Both the position numbers and the translations under genes were made by a program. From positions 1 to 14,364 of the forward strand of contig DAOI01000013.1 in the NCBI GenBank assembly GCA_002501805.1: 14,364 nucleotides of DNA, in the 5' to 3' direction. The DNA is from Euryarchaeota archaeon UBA463. GTDB taxonomy: Archaea; Thermoplasmatota; Poseidoniia; Poseidoniales; Thalassarchaeaceae. Of this stretch, positions 1-7,146 are shown piece after piece; positions within the stretch are counted from its first letter, which is position 1, and each line of letters begins with the position of its first letter. Below the pieces are notes generated by a model. That model had not been told where the DNA came from, searched no databases, and saw only the letters and a list, made by a program, of their open reading frames with translations.

Positions 1-91
1 CCTCATTTTCATCATCTAAATCAATGCCAGGCGGTGGCGGAGGGGGAGGAATAGGGAATCCGGGAGGGAGAGGGGGTGGTTGTTCTGTCAT
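1..91 (-). CDS. Proline-rich protein, N-terminal fragment (runs off left edge)
   Basis: Reading leftward from an ATG at 91-89, thirty codons stay open to the window edge. The fragment starts MTEQPPPLPPGF, continues through a run of seven prolines and then turns acidic (IDLDDENE). An SD-like AGGTGG lies at 105-100, eight bases before the ATG, and a TATA-like GTTATAC lies around 134-140, about 45 bases upstream, which would give a short leader. Such proline-rich N-termini are usually disordered cytoplasmic tails or linkers in front of a folded or membrane domain; which applies here cannot be seen. It is divergent from the GTPase gene with 120 bases between the starts. The family is not recognised; the reading frame is likely real because start, SD and composition agree. 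Confidence 0.6.
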   Translation of the reverse strand, partial: MTEQPPPLPPGFPIPPPPPPPGIDLDDENE

Positions 92-211
92 GGTCGGCGC
101 CACCTGTTTGAGCAGAGAGGCAACAATACTCTGTATAACGGTTGCTTGAGGATAGATGTAAACAAGTCAGACATCCTTGAAGTCTATTAGCCAGAACACT
201 ATCGTAAGTGC
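92..211. promoter_or_regulatory. Divergent intergenic region with two promoters
   Basis: These 120 bases separate the proline-rich gene (minus) from the GTPase gene (plus). For the minus gene there is a TATA-like element near 132-140 and an SD-like AGGTGG at 105-100. For the plus gene the best TATA-like element is TCTATTAG at 183-190, about 25 bases before the ATG at 212. No SD-like sequence precedes that ATG, which fits a leaderless transcript. The assignment is by eye and spacing only. Confidence 0.35.
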
Positions 212-1048
212 ATGGATGGAACAACCCCCCCAGTGCTTTTCGTCGTTGGGACCGCAGGAGCTGGCAAGAGTACCCTAGTAACCTCTTTCCAAAGGTGGTC
301 GAGATTCCTAGAAGTTGAAACTCTAGCTATTAATCTGGATCCGGGTGCTGAAAGAGTACATTATGATCCTGAATTTGACGTAAGAGATCTGATTTCATTA
401 TCCGAAGTGATGGATGAATATGATCTGGGGCCTAACGGTGCGCAAATTCTAGCTGCAGATTTGGTCGCGTCACAGGCCATTGATATTCATGAAGAGCTAG
501 ATGGCCTTTCTGGTGACATTATGGTCATTGATACGCCTGGACAGGTAGAGTTATTCGCATTCAGGGAAGCATCTAGTCACTTAGTGGAAGTTCTGGGGAG
601 GGGGAGGGCCTGTCTGGCTTTCCTATTCGACCCTATGCTTTCACAGACGCCGAGTGGTTTCGTGTCGCAAATGTTACTCTCATCGATCGTTCATTTCAGA
701 CTTGGACTACCTACGGCTAATTTTCTCTCAAAATCCGACTTAATAGAGCCGGAGACTCTTGAGAAAATAGTTGAGTGGGGAGATAACCTAAGTGCATTAG
801 AAGCCGCCCTCTATGAGGAGTCGTCGAATCAATCAATGGTCCACGGTTCGGGAAGTCAGAGAGCAGAATTTGCTATTGGCCAACTCAGGATGATGCAACA
901 CGCATCTATTCAGCCTGGATTAATCCCTCTGTCCAGTGAGAATGAAGATGGATTGGCTGATGTCCTGACATTCGTACAGAGTGTGTATGGCGGAATGGCC
1001 GATACTCGTGATGGTTTTGCAGGAGATATTGAGCATGAGAGAAACTGA
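212..1048 (+). CDS. GPN-loop GTPase (ATP/GTP-binding, XAB1/Npa3 family)
   Basis: This 278-residue protein carries the full signature of the GPN-loop GTPases. It has a Walker A motif GTAGAGKST at 13-21, the NLDPGAE..HYDPEFDVRD region at 41-59, the diagnostic Gly-Pro-Asn at 73-75, a switch II/Walker B IDTPGQVELF at 106-115 and an SKSD G4 motif at 173-176 in place of the usual NKxD. Family members are dimeric cytoplasmic GTPases; eukaryotic homologues help assemble and import RNA polymerase II, while the archaeal role is unsettled. Length is normal for archaeal members. The start has no SD and probably begins a leaderless message. The 3' end overlaps the start of the ornithine carbamoyltransferase gene by 14 bases, so the two are probably co-transcribed. 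The family call is secure; the cellular role is inferred. Confidence 0.93.
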   Translation: MDGTTPPVLFVVGTAGAGKSTLVTSFQRWSRFLEVETLAINLDPGAERVHYDPEFDVRDLISLSEVMDEYDLGPNGAQILAADLVASQAIDIHEELDGLSGDIMVIDTPGQVELFAFREASSHLVEVLGRGRACLAFLFDPMLSQTPSGFVSQMLLSSIVHFRLGLPTANFLSKSDLIEPETLEKIVEWGDNLSALEAALYEESSNQSMVHGSGSQRAEFAIGQLRMMQHASIQPGLIPLSSENEDGLADVLTFVQSVYGGMADTRDGFAGDIEHERN

Positions 1049-1994
1049 ACCAAAAATGGACCTGCTAGCAATAGATGATTTCGATGGAGAGCTCCAACAG
1101 TTGATTGATTGGGCCATTAGAATGAAGAATGACGATGGCTTTGCTGATAGTTTCAAGCCTTTGGATGGGATGTCCATAGGTTCGATATATGAAAAACCGT
1201 CCACAAGGACAAGAGTTTCATTTGAAGTTGGGGTCAGTAAACTTGGAGGGCAGCCGCTAACTTTACTCGCAAATGATATTCAGCTGGGAAAGAGCGAGTC
1301 GATAGCAGATACAGCTGCAGTATTGTCCAGATTTATGGATGGCATCACGTACAGATGCTTCGGCCATTCAGATGTGCAAGAATTGGCCAAGCATTCTTCA
1401 GTTCCAGTAATTAACGCGCTTTCTGATATGCATCATCCATGTCAGGCGGCTGCAGACTTAATGACGATATCAGAGAAAATTGATTCCGTCAAAGGCCATG
1501 TTTCATGGGTAGGAGATGGTAACAATGTACTACATGACTTGATGCTTGCGTGTGCGTCTCTTGGTATCGATATCAAATATGCAACTCCCATAGGATTTGA
1601 GCCGGACGCCGATATAGTCTCTAGGGCCGTTACAATGGCTAGTGACAATGGCTCCAGTATCATCTCCTCCAATGATCCGATTGAGGCCGTAAGTGATGCC
1701 GGAGTGGTATACACTGATGTTTTTGTATCCATGGGAGAAGAGAACCTAGATGGGAAGATGGATGCATTTGATGGTTTTCAGATTAATGAGGAGCTAGTTT
1801 CCCATGCTGATTCTGATTACCTATTCATGCATTGTCTCCCTGCACACAGAGGAGAGGAAGTCACGAATGGCGTTATTGACTCTAAGAATAGTGTAGTTTT
1901 CGACCAAGCGGAGAATAGGATGTGGGCGCAGATGTCCCTTCTGACAAGAATGTGTAATGAAGCGGCATGGCATACTTACAATGAGTTGTACTAG
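1035..1994 (+). CDS. argF: Ornithine carbamoyltransferase
   Basis: The enzyme joins carbamoyl phosphate and L-ornithine to give citrulline in arginine synthesis; it is cytoplasmic and normally trimeric. With the start used here it has 319 residues. It shows the carbamoyl-phosphate loop STRTR at 56-60, HPCQAAADLMTI from 134, the ornithine-specific DVFVSMG at 228-234 and HCLPAHRG at 266-273, so it is an ornithine rather than an aspartate transcarbamoylase. ATG 1035 was chosen because AGGAG at 1021-1025 lies nine bases upstream and the overlap with the GTPase is short. ATG 1056 would give 312 residues and fits the family N-terminus equally well; the GTG at 981 is unlikely. Its TAG stop (1992-1994) overlaps the stop of the converging prenyltransferase gene. 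Confidence 0.95.
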   Translation: MRETEPKMDLLAIDDFDGELQQLIDWAIRMKNDDGFADSFKPLDGMSIGSIYEKPSTRTRVSFEVGVSKLGGQPLTLLANDIQLGKSESIADTAAVLSRFMDGITYRCFGHSDVQELAKHSSVPVINALSDMHHPCQAAADLMTISEKIDSVKGHVSWVGDGNNVLHDLMLACASLGIDIKYATPIGFEPDADIVSRAVTMASDNGSSIISSNDPIEAVSDAGVVYTDVFVSMGEENLDGKMDAFDGFQINEELVSHADSDYLFMHCLPAHRGEEVTNGVIDSKNSVVFDQAENRMWAQMSLLTRMCNEAAWHTYNELY

Positions 1995-2899
1995 ATTAGC
2001 GAACTTGTGAGTAACGCTGCGAGGCAAAGTAGCATTGACTTCTTCAAAAGACTTGATGCTGCGGCATCTTCTCCAATAATTATCCTTCCCTTTACCATCA
2101 TCAAGGTCATTACAGCGGGAATCACTAAGACAACGTGGAGTGGGGTGAAAATACCTATGGCGAAAGGCAGTAGGACAGAAGCTAACGCTAGAATAGACAT
2201 CACCCAAGCAACAGTTCTTGCATTTTCAGATCCGATTCTCATTGCTAGTGTATTTCTTCCCTTATCCCCTTCCATATCTTGGACATCCTTGATAATCTCC
2301 CTAGACGTATTGTAGAAAATACCAACGAAGAATAAAGACCAGGCTTTCTCACTAAATGGCTCAAAGACCGCAGAGGCTCCGAAAACAACTACCAAGCCTA
2401 CTGAGATGCTGATTGAAATATTGCCAGGAAGGCCCTTATCTTTGAGCCGGAGACCGAATGGGAACTCGTAATTTATGAGCAAGATTAGTGCTATTATCCA
2501 GATTGCAAGAGACGGGTACCAATCTGAGACTTCGAATCCTTCTACTGGATTTGATCCTGATATCAACCAGTAGCAGAGAGCAATACTGAGGATTGATGAA
2601 ATCATAGTGATTGCAGTAGCTGTTTTTGCATGATTAAGAGAAATTCTTCCACTAGGCAAGGGCCTGTCGGGACGATTAACTAAGTCAATTTCAAAATCAT
2701 AAATATCATTCAATGCATTCCATGAACACATGAAGAAAAGGACAGATGAAGCGTGTAGTATGGTGATATGTGCCAGTAACCCTTGGGGGACATCCCCTAA
2801 AGCTATGATAGATCCTAAGAAAACACCGAAAACACCTGTGAGATTATTTCCCAAACGAAACAATGTGGCCCAGTCTGTCACGGAAGTGTTGGCATTCAC
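1991..2899 (-). CDS. UbiA-family prenyltransferase (probable digeranylgeranylglyceryl phosphate synthase)
   Basis: This is a polytopic membrane protein of 302 residues with the two Asp-rich motifs of the UbiA superfamily: NDIYDFEID at 64-72, followed by RPLPSG at 79-84, and DVQDMEGD at 205-212, followed by NTL. Both bind the magnesium-diphosphate of the prenyl donor. The NDxxDxxxDxxNxPxRPLPSG form and the KDVQDMEGD loop resemble archaeal geranylgeranylglyceryl-phosphate geranylgeranyltransferase, which adds the second chain of archaeal ether lipids; a quinone or haem O/chlorophyll-type prenyltransferase is the alternative. The start is a GTG at 2899 with no obvious SD. The winged-helix-like gene ends 40 bases upstream on the same strand, so both may share a transcript. 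The stop overlaps that of argF. Confidence 0.8.
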   Translation of the reverse strand: MNANTSVTDWATLFRLGNNLTGVFGVFLGSIIALGDVPQGLLAHITILHASSVLFFMCSWNALNDIYDFEIDLVNRPDRPLPSGRISLNHAKTATAITMISSILSIALCYWLISGSNPVEGFEVSDWYPSLAIWIIALILLINYEFPFGLRLKDKGLPGNISISISVGLVVVFGASAVFEPFSEKAWSLFFVGIFYNTSREIIKDVQDMEGDKGRNTLAMRIGSENARTVAWVMSILALASVLLPFAIGIFTPLHVVLVIPAVMTLMMVKGRIIIGEDAAASSLLKKSMLLCLAALLTSSLI

Positions 2900-2939
2900 G
2901 TGCCTGTGTAGGTATTACTTGACTTGAGTATTCCCTATG

Positions 2940-3194
2940 TCATGCGTGAGCCGTAACCTCGCCAATCCTCAGTCCCCATACACAAACCGTGTAGGTACTT
3001 CCTCTGAATTGACCCCTGACATGACCGATTTTATCGAACCTTGTGTCCTTGGCGAGAATGTTACCAACCTGATTCATTGTAGCCCCCCATCTAAATCTCT
3101 CATTTAGATGATCGAATATTTCTACAGTATTAGCAGAGCCTCTTTCCTCGAGAAGGATTCTCACTTCCTCCCTTAATCTGGTTGTTTTAGACAT
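2940..3194 (-). CDS. Small winged-helix-like hypothetical protein
   Basis: An 84-residue basic protein starting MSKTTRLREEV. The likely layout is an N-terminal helix (about 1-20), a second helix (SANTVEIFDHLNER, about 21-34), a third, recognition-like helix (ATMNQVGNILAKD), and then a beta wing (VRGQFRGSTYTVCVWGL). This order matches a winged helix-turn-helix domain, but I do not recognise a named family, and a DNA- or RNA-binding role is inferred only. The start at 3194 was preferred over an in-frame TTG at 3254 because an AGGGG SD-like run lies about ten bases upstream and because the ATG overlaps the TGA of the preceding open frame as TGATG, a usual sign of translational coupling. The prenyltransferase gene follows 40 bases downstream. 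Confidence 0.65.
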   Translation of the reverse strand: MSKTTRLREEVRILLEERGSANTVEIFDHLNERFRWGATMNQVGNILAKDTRFDKIGHVRGQFRGSTYTVCVWGLRIGEVTAHA

Positions 3195-3466
3195 CAGATT
3201 GACGCCCCTATCTTTTGTGATTGTGTCTTCATTCTCGATCTCAAGCCCTTCCAAGAAGAGGGAGAGACTTCAACAGGTGTGGCTAGTCTCGGCAGAGGCT
3301 TCCAGGATCCAAGATTAGCTAGCCTGCCCCCTCCACAGACCAGGGAATCATGACTCGGCCTTAGTTCACTATTAGCCCTTCTGAGTGAGCTTAGCGGAAC
3401 GATCCTGTATGGCTTTGACTTCATCTGGTAGGTTACGTCTAAATCGTAGTTGCTGCTTCTGTTCAT
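3194..3466 (-). CDS. Possible small ORF coupled to the winged-helix gene (uncertain)
   Basis: A 90-codon open frame starts MNRSSNYDLDVTYQ and ends in a TGA that overlaps the ATG of the winged-helix gene (TGATG). A TATA-like TTAATATG lies around 3488-3496, about 26 bases before the ATG, as expected for a leaderless archaeal message. Against it, the product is rich in Ser, Arg and Pro, shows no recognisable motif and has no SD, and part of the region can fold as an inverted repeat (3281-3324). It could be a real lineage-specific protein, or a non-coding leader or RNA of the downstream gene. If it is not a gene, 3195-3592 is a stretch of nearly 400 bases holding only promoter signals. Confidence 0.35.
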   Translation of the reverse strand: MNRSSNYDLDVTYQMKSKPYRIVPLSSLRRANSELRPSHDSLVCGGGRLANLGSWKPLPRLATPVEVSPSSWKGLRSRMKTQSQKIGASI

Positions 3467-3486
3467 GAAACCACGTTGATATGATT

Positions 3487-3497
3487 TACATATTAAC
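3487..3497 (-). promoter_or_regulatory. TATA-like box for the leftward small ORF / winged-helix transcript
   Basis: Read on the minus strand the element is GGTTAATATGT. Its centre lies about 26 bases upstream of the ATG at 3466, the normal TATA-to-start distance of a leaderless archaeal gene. It is the most plausible promoter for the minus-strand group ending with the prenyltransferase gene. Confidence 0.4.
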
Positions 3498-3509
3498 CAA
3501 GGCAACGGA

Positions 3510-3533
3510 GTGAAGGTAAAAGTGAAAGTGAAA
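3510..3533 (+). repeat. Short tandem hexamer run (GTGAAA type)
   Basis: Four hexamers in a row read GTGAAG, GTAAAA, GTGAAA, GTGAAA. The run sits between the leftward TATA-like box and the tRNA promoter region. It is purine-rich on the plus strand. Function is unknown; it may simply be slippage-derived. Confidence 0.6.
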
Positions 3534-3550
3534 ACAAGAGTAATGGGGGT

Positions 3551-3580
3551 ACCCACTGTTTTCAAATATGGAAGGTGGGT
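3551..3580 (+). promoter_or_regulatory. tRNA promoter candidate inside an inverted repeat
   Basis: ACCCAC at 3551-3556 and GTGGGT at 3575-3580 form a six-base inverted repeat. The 18 bases between them contain TTCAAATATGG (3561-3571), whose AAATAT core lies 24-29 bases before the 5' end of the tRNA, the normal archaeal TATA position. The arms could be an operator or chance. Confidence 0.4.
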
Positions 3581-3592
3581 GGCACTAATACC

Positions 3593-3670
3593 GCTCGTGT
3601 GGTGTAGTTCGGTCCATCATGTCGCCCTCTCGAGGCGACGACCCGGGTTCAAATCCCGGCACGAGCACCA
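3593..3670 (+). tRNA. tRNA-Glu (anticodon CTC), CCA encoded
   Basis: The acceptor stem GCTCGTG (3593-3599) pairs with CACGAGC (3660-3666), followed by discriminator A and an encoded CCA (3668-3670). The anticodon stem TCGCC/GGCGA (3622-3626/3634-3638) encloses the loop CTCTCGA with anticodon CTC at 3629-3631, which reads GAG. The T arm is CCGGG-TTCAAAT-CCCGG (3643-3659). The D stem is weak (G-T, T-A, G-C), as in other archaeal glutamate tRNAs. No intron is present. Confidence 0.96.
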
Positions 3671-3732
3671 AAATATTACGATCTGGCATGTTAATGGATT
3701 TGTCCTCAATACTAGTTGATTGAGAGGAACTT

Positions 3733-3740
3733 CTAATAAT
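3733..3740 (+). promoter_or_regulatory. TATA-like box of the lipoprotein gene
   Basis: CTAATAAT is centred about 24 bases before the ATG at 3761. No SD-like sequence occurs close to that ATG, so a leaderless transcript starting at or next to the ATG is likely. Confidence 0.35.
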
Positions 3741-3760
3741 CCCGGGCGACAAGCAGTTAC

Positions 3761-6004
3761 ATGAGAGTCAGGTCAGTAGTTATCGTGTTAATTTTCCTCG
3801 GTTCAGTACTATCTGGTTGCACGGGAAATAATTCAGAGAAAGATGAAAGGATAGAAGCATTGGAATCTGAGTTATCAGACTCAATATCGGATCATGATTC
3901 CTCCTTAGACCAAATCACAACCCTTGAGTCTGCGTTGGCAGAGTCCTTGTCCACACTGTCTGTTGTTGAAAACACGGTAGTTGATCTAACTGCTACTATA
4001 GCAGGATATGAGGCAGAAAGAACCGACCTGGTGGGCCAAAGGGACGATTTAGTTCATCAACTGAATATGTCCAATGGCAATGTCTCTGTTTTGCTTGATG
4101 AAATAGATTCTTTAGATTTTGAAATATTGGATCTGGACAATCAGATACTTGGATTAACCTTGGAATTGTCCCAAAAAGAGACTCGGATTAATGAGCTTGA
4201 AAACACTATATCCACACTTAGTTACACTCTGTCAAAACTGACTTATACAATTGTTTACAAATCTGAAGATTGTCCGTTAGGGAATCCAGGATATTTCATA
4301 GATATTGGGTTTGATGACGGTGAAGGCCTCGGAATCGAGGGAGATGGGAGGGTAACCTACCAAGAGGTTCAAACTACAGTCGGCGAATGTCCCGGTAATT
4401 ACGGCATAGTGTATAACCAGACAACTGCTGAACATGACTGGGCGCAACAAAGAGTGGTAGAAATGGGTGGTGTGCTATATTTCATAGCAGATGATGGAAC
4501 CTCCGGATGGGAATTATGGAGAAGTGATGGTACAGTTTCTGGTAGCTACATCGTAAAAGATATTCGAGGAGAGGAGTGTCAAACTGTCCAGAATGTATCA
4601 ACAGGTGAGGATGAGGAAAATTGTTCCAATCCTAGCTCAATTTGGGATAGAAGCCATGACGGAGTTTTTCTGCCTGCTGAGATTGTTGCCGGTGAGGATG
4701 TGATATTCTTCACTGCCTACAATCAATGGAGGGACGAGACAACCTGGTCAGCAGCCGACCTGTGGGTGAGTGATGGTACAGAGGAGGGTACTCTACTCGT
4801 CAATGACCTTTGGGAAGGTTGGGATTACTATTGTTGTGGAACGAACTTCGATTATGTTGGAATAAGTAACCTAGAGATAATTCCCAAAGTTGGAAACAAC
4901 CCTGATAGGGTTATTTTCTCAGCGATTCATACACGTGGCAATCCAGGCAACACCTCAGCACAAGAAGACGGCACAAATCTGGGTCCCACTGGTGAAGAGC
5001 TGTTCATCAGCGATGGCACCTTTGCAGGTACCCAGATGGTTGCCAATATCAGGGGTGAGGATGAAACCTGGCTTTACGGGGACACCACCTATTGTTGTGG
5101 TGATTGGAAAGGTTCCATGCCAAGAGACATGGTTTTGATAGGACAGCAGGTATGGTTTACTGCTGAGACCGATGACCATGGAAGGGAGCTCTACAGATAT
5201 GTCTTGGGGAATTCCTTTGGAGCTGGCAGTGGGCATTATCTCGTCAAGGACATAATGCCAGGAGCTGCTACTAGTAATCCTGGCGAGCTTACCAGAGGAT
5301 CTGGAGGGTTGTTCCTATCTGCAGATGATGGAGTTCACGGGCAAGAGCTATACTTCACTCTTGGAGATATTTTCACTACAAATATAGTCAAGGACATCTG
5401 GCCGGGAGAGAATAACTCTAGTAGTCCGATGTGGTTGACTAAGCTGGGAAGCAAAATTATTTTCTCCGCATATGACGCATTAAACGGTAGAGAGCTATGG
5501 ATTTCCGATAGTACAGAAACCGGGACGTTTATGCTAAGGGACATAAATCCGGGGAGCAATTCCAGCAATCCTACTGGGCCAATGAAAATTCTGAACGGAG
5601 AATTATACTTTATGGCTAATGACGGAGTTCATGGTGCTGAACTGTGGAAAACCGACGGTACTAATTCTGGAACTGTGATGGTCAAAGACATCAACCCAGG
5701 GGAAAACAGGAGCCTGTTCTGGGGAGGTCAGAATCATTGGAGTGGCGAATATACCCACACACATGGGGATTACTTCTATTTCGTTGCATATGATGGGGAA
5801 AATGGTTCTGAGCTATGGAGATCAGACGGAACTGAGAATGGAACTAACATGGTAGTGGACGCAAATCCAGGAGAGGGCGATAGTTGGCCGTGGTGGTTCA
5901 CTAGTCTCGGAGACAGATTATTCTTCACGGCTTGGGACGGCAATACAAGAGAATTATGGTTCTATTGGGATAATCCTGGACCGGTTATATCCTCAGATGC
6001 CTAG
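3761..6004 (+). CDS. ELWxxDGT-repeat lipoprotein with coiled-coil stalk
   Basis: The 747-residue product begins with a lipoprotein signal: basic MRVR, a hydrophobic stretch, and lipobox LSGC with Cys20 as the probable lipidation site. Residues about 27-155 are a heptad-rich coiled coil (SELSDSI, LESALAESL, DLDNQILGL). Next comes a Cys-flanked module from C172 to about 210 with an acidic loop GIEGDGRVTYQEV, resembling the DUF7151-type module of marine surface proteins. From about 237 to 740 there are roughly nine repeats of the pattern (L/I)xFxAxDGxxGxELWxxDGT...xxVKDIxPG; WELWRSDGT, DLWVSDGT, ELFISDGT, ELWISDST, ELWKTDGT and ELWRSDGT are clear, and the others are degenerate. Such repeats probably form a beta-propeller. 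Two vicinal Cys pairs (358/359 and 445/446) interrupt the propeller. It is expected to sit on the outer cell surface; ligand and function are unknown. Confidence 0.88.
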   Translation: MRVRSVVIVLIFLGSVLSGCTGNNSEKDERIEALESELSDSISDHDSSLDQITTLESALAESLSTLSVVENTVVDLTATIAGYEAERTDLVGQRDDLVHQLNMSNGNVSVLLDEIDSLDFEILDLDNQILGLTLELSQKETRINELENTISTLSYTLSKLTYTIVYKSEDCPLGNPGYFIDIGFDDGEGLGIEGDGRVTYQEVQTTVGECPGNYGIVYNQTTAEHDWAQQRVVEMGGVLYFIADDGTSGWELWRSDGTVSGSYIVKDIRGEECQTVQNVSTGEDEENCSNPSSIWDRSHDGVFLPAEIVAGEDVIFFTAYNQWRDETTWSAADLWVSDGTEEGTLLVNDLWEGWDYYCCGTNFDYVGISNLEIIPKVGNNPDRVIFSAIHTRGNPGNTSAQEDGTNLGPTGEELFISDGTFAGTQMVANIRGEDETWLYGDTTYCCGDWKGSMPRDMVLIGQQVWFTAETDDHGRELYRYVLGNSFGAGSGHYLVKDIMPGAATSNPGELTRGSGGLFLSADDGVHGQELYFTLGDIFTTNIVKDIWPGENNSSSPMWLTKLGSKIIFSAYDALNGRELWISDSTETGTFMLRDINPGSNSSNPTGPMKILNGELYFMANDGVHGAELWKTDGTNSGTVMVKDINPGENRSLFWGGQNHWSGEYTHTHGDYFYFVAYDGENGSELWRSDGTENGTNMVVDANPGEGDSWPWWFTSLGDRLFFTAWDGNTRELWFYWDNPGPVISSDA

Positions 6005-6049
6005 TGGGAATCGTCTTAAGGCCACCTTCGTTGGAAAAGTAAGGTCGCA

Positions 6050-7102
6050 ATGCGCGTTGAGCATGATGTTAAGCTAACTTTTGATGATGTACTGATTAGA
6101 CCTAAGCGTAGTACGCTGGTTTCAAGATCTGATGTAACCCTAGTTCGGGATTTTAAGTTCAGACATTCTGATACCACTTGGACCGGAGTTCCAATTGTTG
6201 CTGCAAACATGGATACTACAGGGGTTTTCGGAGTTTCTAGGATTCTTCAGAACCACAGGATGCTGACCTGCCTACAGAAATTCTACTCCACCAGGCAGTG
6301 TTCAGAAGCATGGGATGATGGAATTGACCCGGGGCATGTAGCCATTACTTGTGGATCGACCGAAGATAGCTTGGAGCTACTCAAGAAGAAGATGGCCACG
6401 AGTGATGAGTTGTCAATGATATGTGTCGATGTGGCAAATGGTTACAGGGAGGTATTTCTAGATTTCATCAAAGACGTCAGGAGGAACTATCCTAATTCCA
6501 TAGTAATTGCAGGGAATGTGGCAACAAGGGAGATGACCGAGGCACTCATCTTAGCTGGAGCTGATGTTGTGAAAGTAGGCATAGGGCCTGGTTCGGTTTG
6601 TACGACCAGGAAGGTGGCTGGTGTTGGATACCCCCAACTATCTGCAATCTCAGAGTGTGCTGATGCCGCGCACGGACTGGGAGGGCATGTGATGGCCGAC
6701 GGTGGTTGCTCTTCGCCCGGGGACGTAGCTAAGGCCTTTGCAGCTGGAGCTGATTTCGTAATGCTGGGAGGGATGCTGGCAGGCCATGATGAGTCGGGAG
6801 GAGAGTTGGTGAAAGGCGACAATGGAAAGATGTACAAGTCATTCTATGGGATGTCGTCAGCTAAAGCAATGCGAGAGTACTATGGCGAAGTGGCTAAGCA
6901 CAGAGCCCCAGAAGGAAAGGAAGTAAGAGTGCCCTACAGAGGCGGTTTGGAAGAGACTGTTCAATCAATATTGGGAGGAGTTAGGTCAGCATGCTCCTAC
7001 GTAGGAGCCAGGAGGATCAAGGATCTGCCAAAATGTACTACATTCATCAGAGTTACACGTACAACGAATGAAGTCTACCAAAGATTCAATGTGGAAGAGT
7101 AA
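6050..7102 (+). CDS. guaC: GMP reductase
   Basis: GMP reductase turns GMP into IMP with NADPH and release of ammonia, linking guanine and adenine nucleotide pools. The 350-residue length matches the E. coli enzyme, and the CBS pair of typical IMP dehydrogenases is absent. The protein begins with VKLTFDDVLIRPKRSTL and has the IMPDH/GMPR barrel with the catalytic loop GIGPGSVCTTR (Cys184), AxMADGGC, and the GMPR-type tail FYGMSSAKAM, RAPEGKEVRVPYRGG, ILGGVRSACSYVGA and TTFIRVT. It starts 46 bases after the lipoprotein gene, with AAGG about six bases before the ATG. The close match to the bacterial/eukaryotic GMPR type in an archaeal context suggests past transfer, which is inference. An IMP dehydrogenase is much less likely because of the tail motifs. 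Confidence 0.92.
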   Translation: MRVEHDVKLTFDDVLIRPKRSTLVSRSDVTLVRDFKFRHSDTTWTGVPIVAANMDTTGVFGVSRILQNHRMLTCLQKFYSTRQCSEAWDDGIDPGHVAITCGSTEDSLELLKKKMATSDELSMICVDVANGYREVFLDFIKDVRRNYPNSIVIAGNVATREMTEALILAGADVVKVGIGPGSVCTTRKVAGVGYPQLSAISECADAAHGLGGHVMADGGCSSPGDVAKAFAAGADFVMLGGMLAGHDESGGELVKGDNGKMYKSFYGMSSAKAMREYYGEVAKHRAPEGKEVRVPYRGGLEETVQSILGGVRSACSYVGARRIKDLPKCTTFIRVTRTTNEVYQRFNVEE

Positions 7103-7146
7103 TCTCTTGGGGAAACTGAATTTAATGACTTTGTTTTGCGTTAATC

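Noticed and set aside
21..224. 67-codon minus-strand ORF over the left intergenic region
   Set aside because: It overlaps the divergent promoters and the better-supported proline-rich frame; the product has no protein-like features.
981..1034. Upstream GTG start for ornithine carbamoyltransferase, overlapping the GTPase by 68 bases
   Set aside because: The extra residues do not resemble the family N-terminus and no SD precedes the GTG; ATG 1035 has AGGAG at a good distance.
3467..3565. Upstream extension of the small minus-strand ORF
   Set aside because: It translates the hexamer run as repeated Thr-Phe and crosses the TATA-like box, so it is unlikely to be coding.
3510..3719. Plus-strand ORF over the tRNA-Glu gene
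   Set aside because: It runs straight through the tRNA and begins with the GTGAAA hexamer run; low-complexity product.
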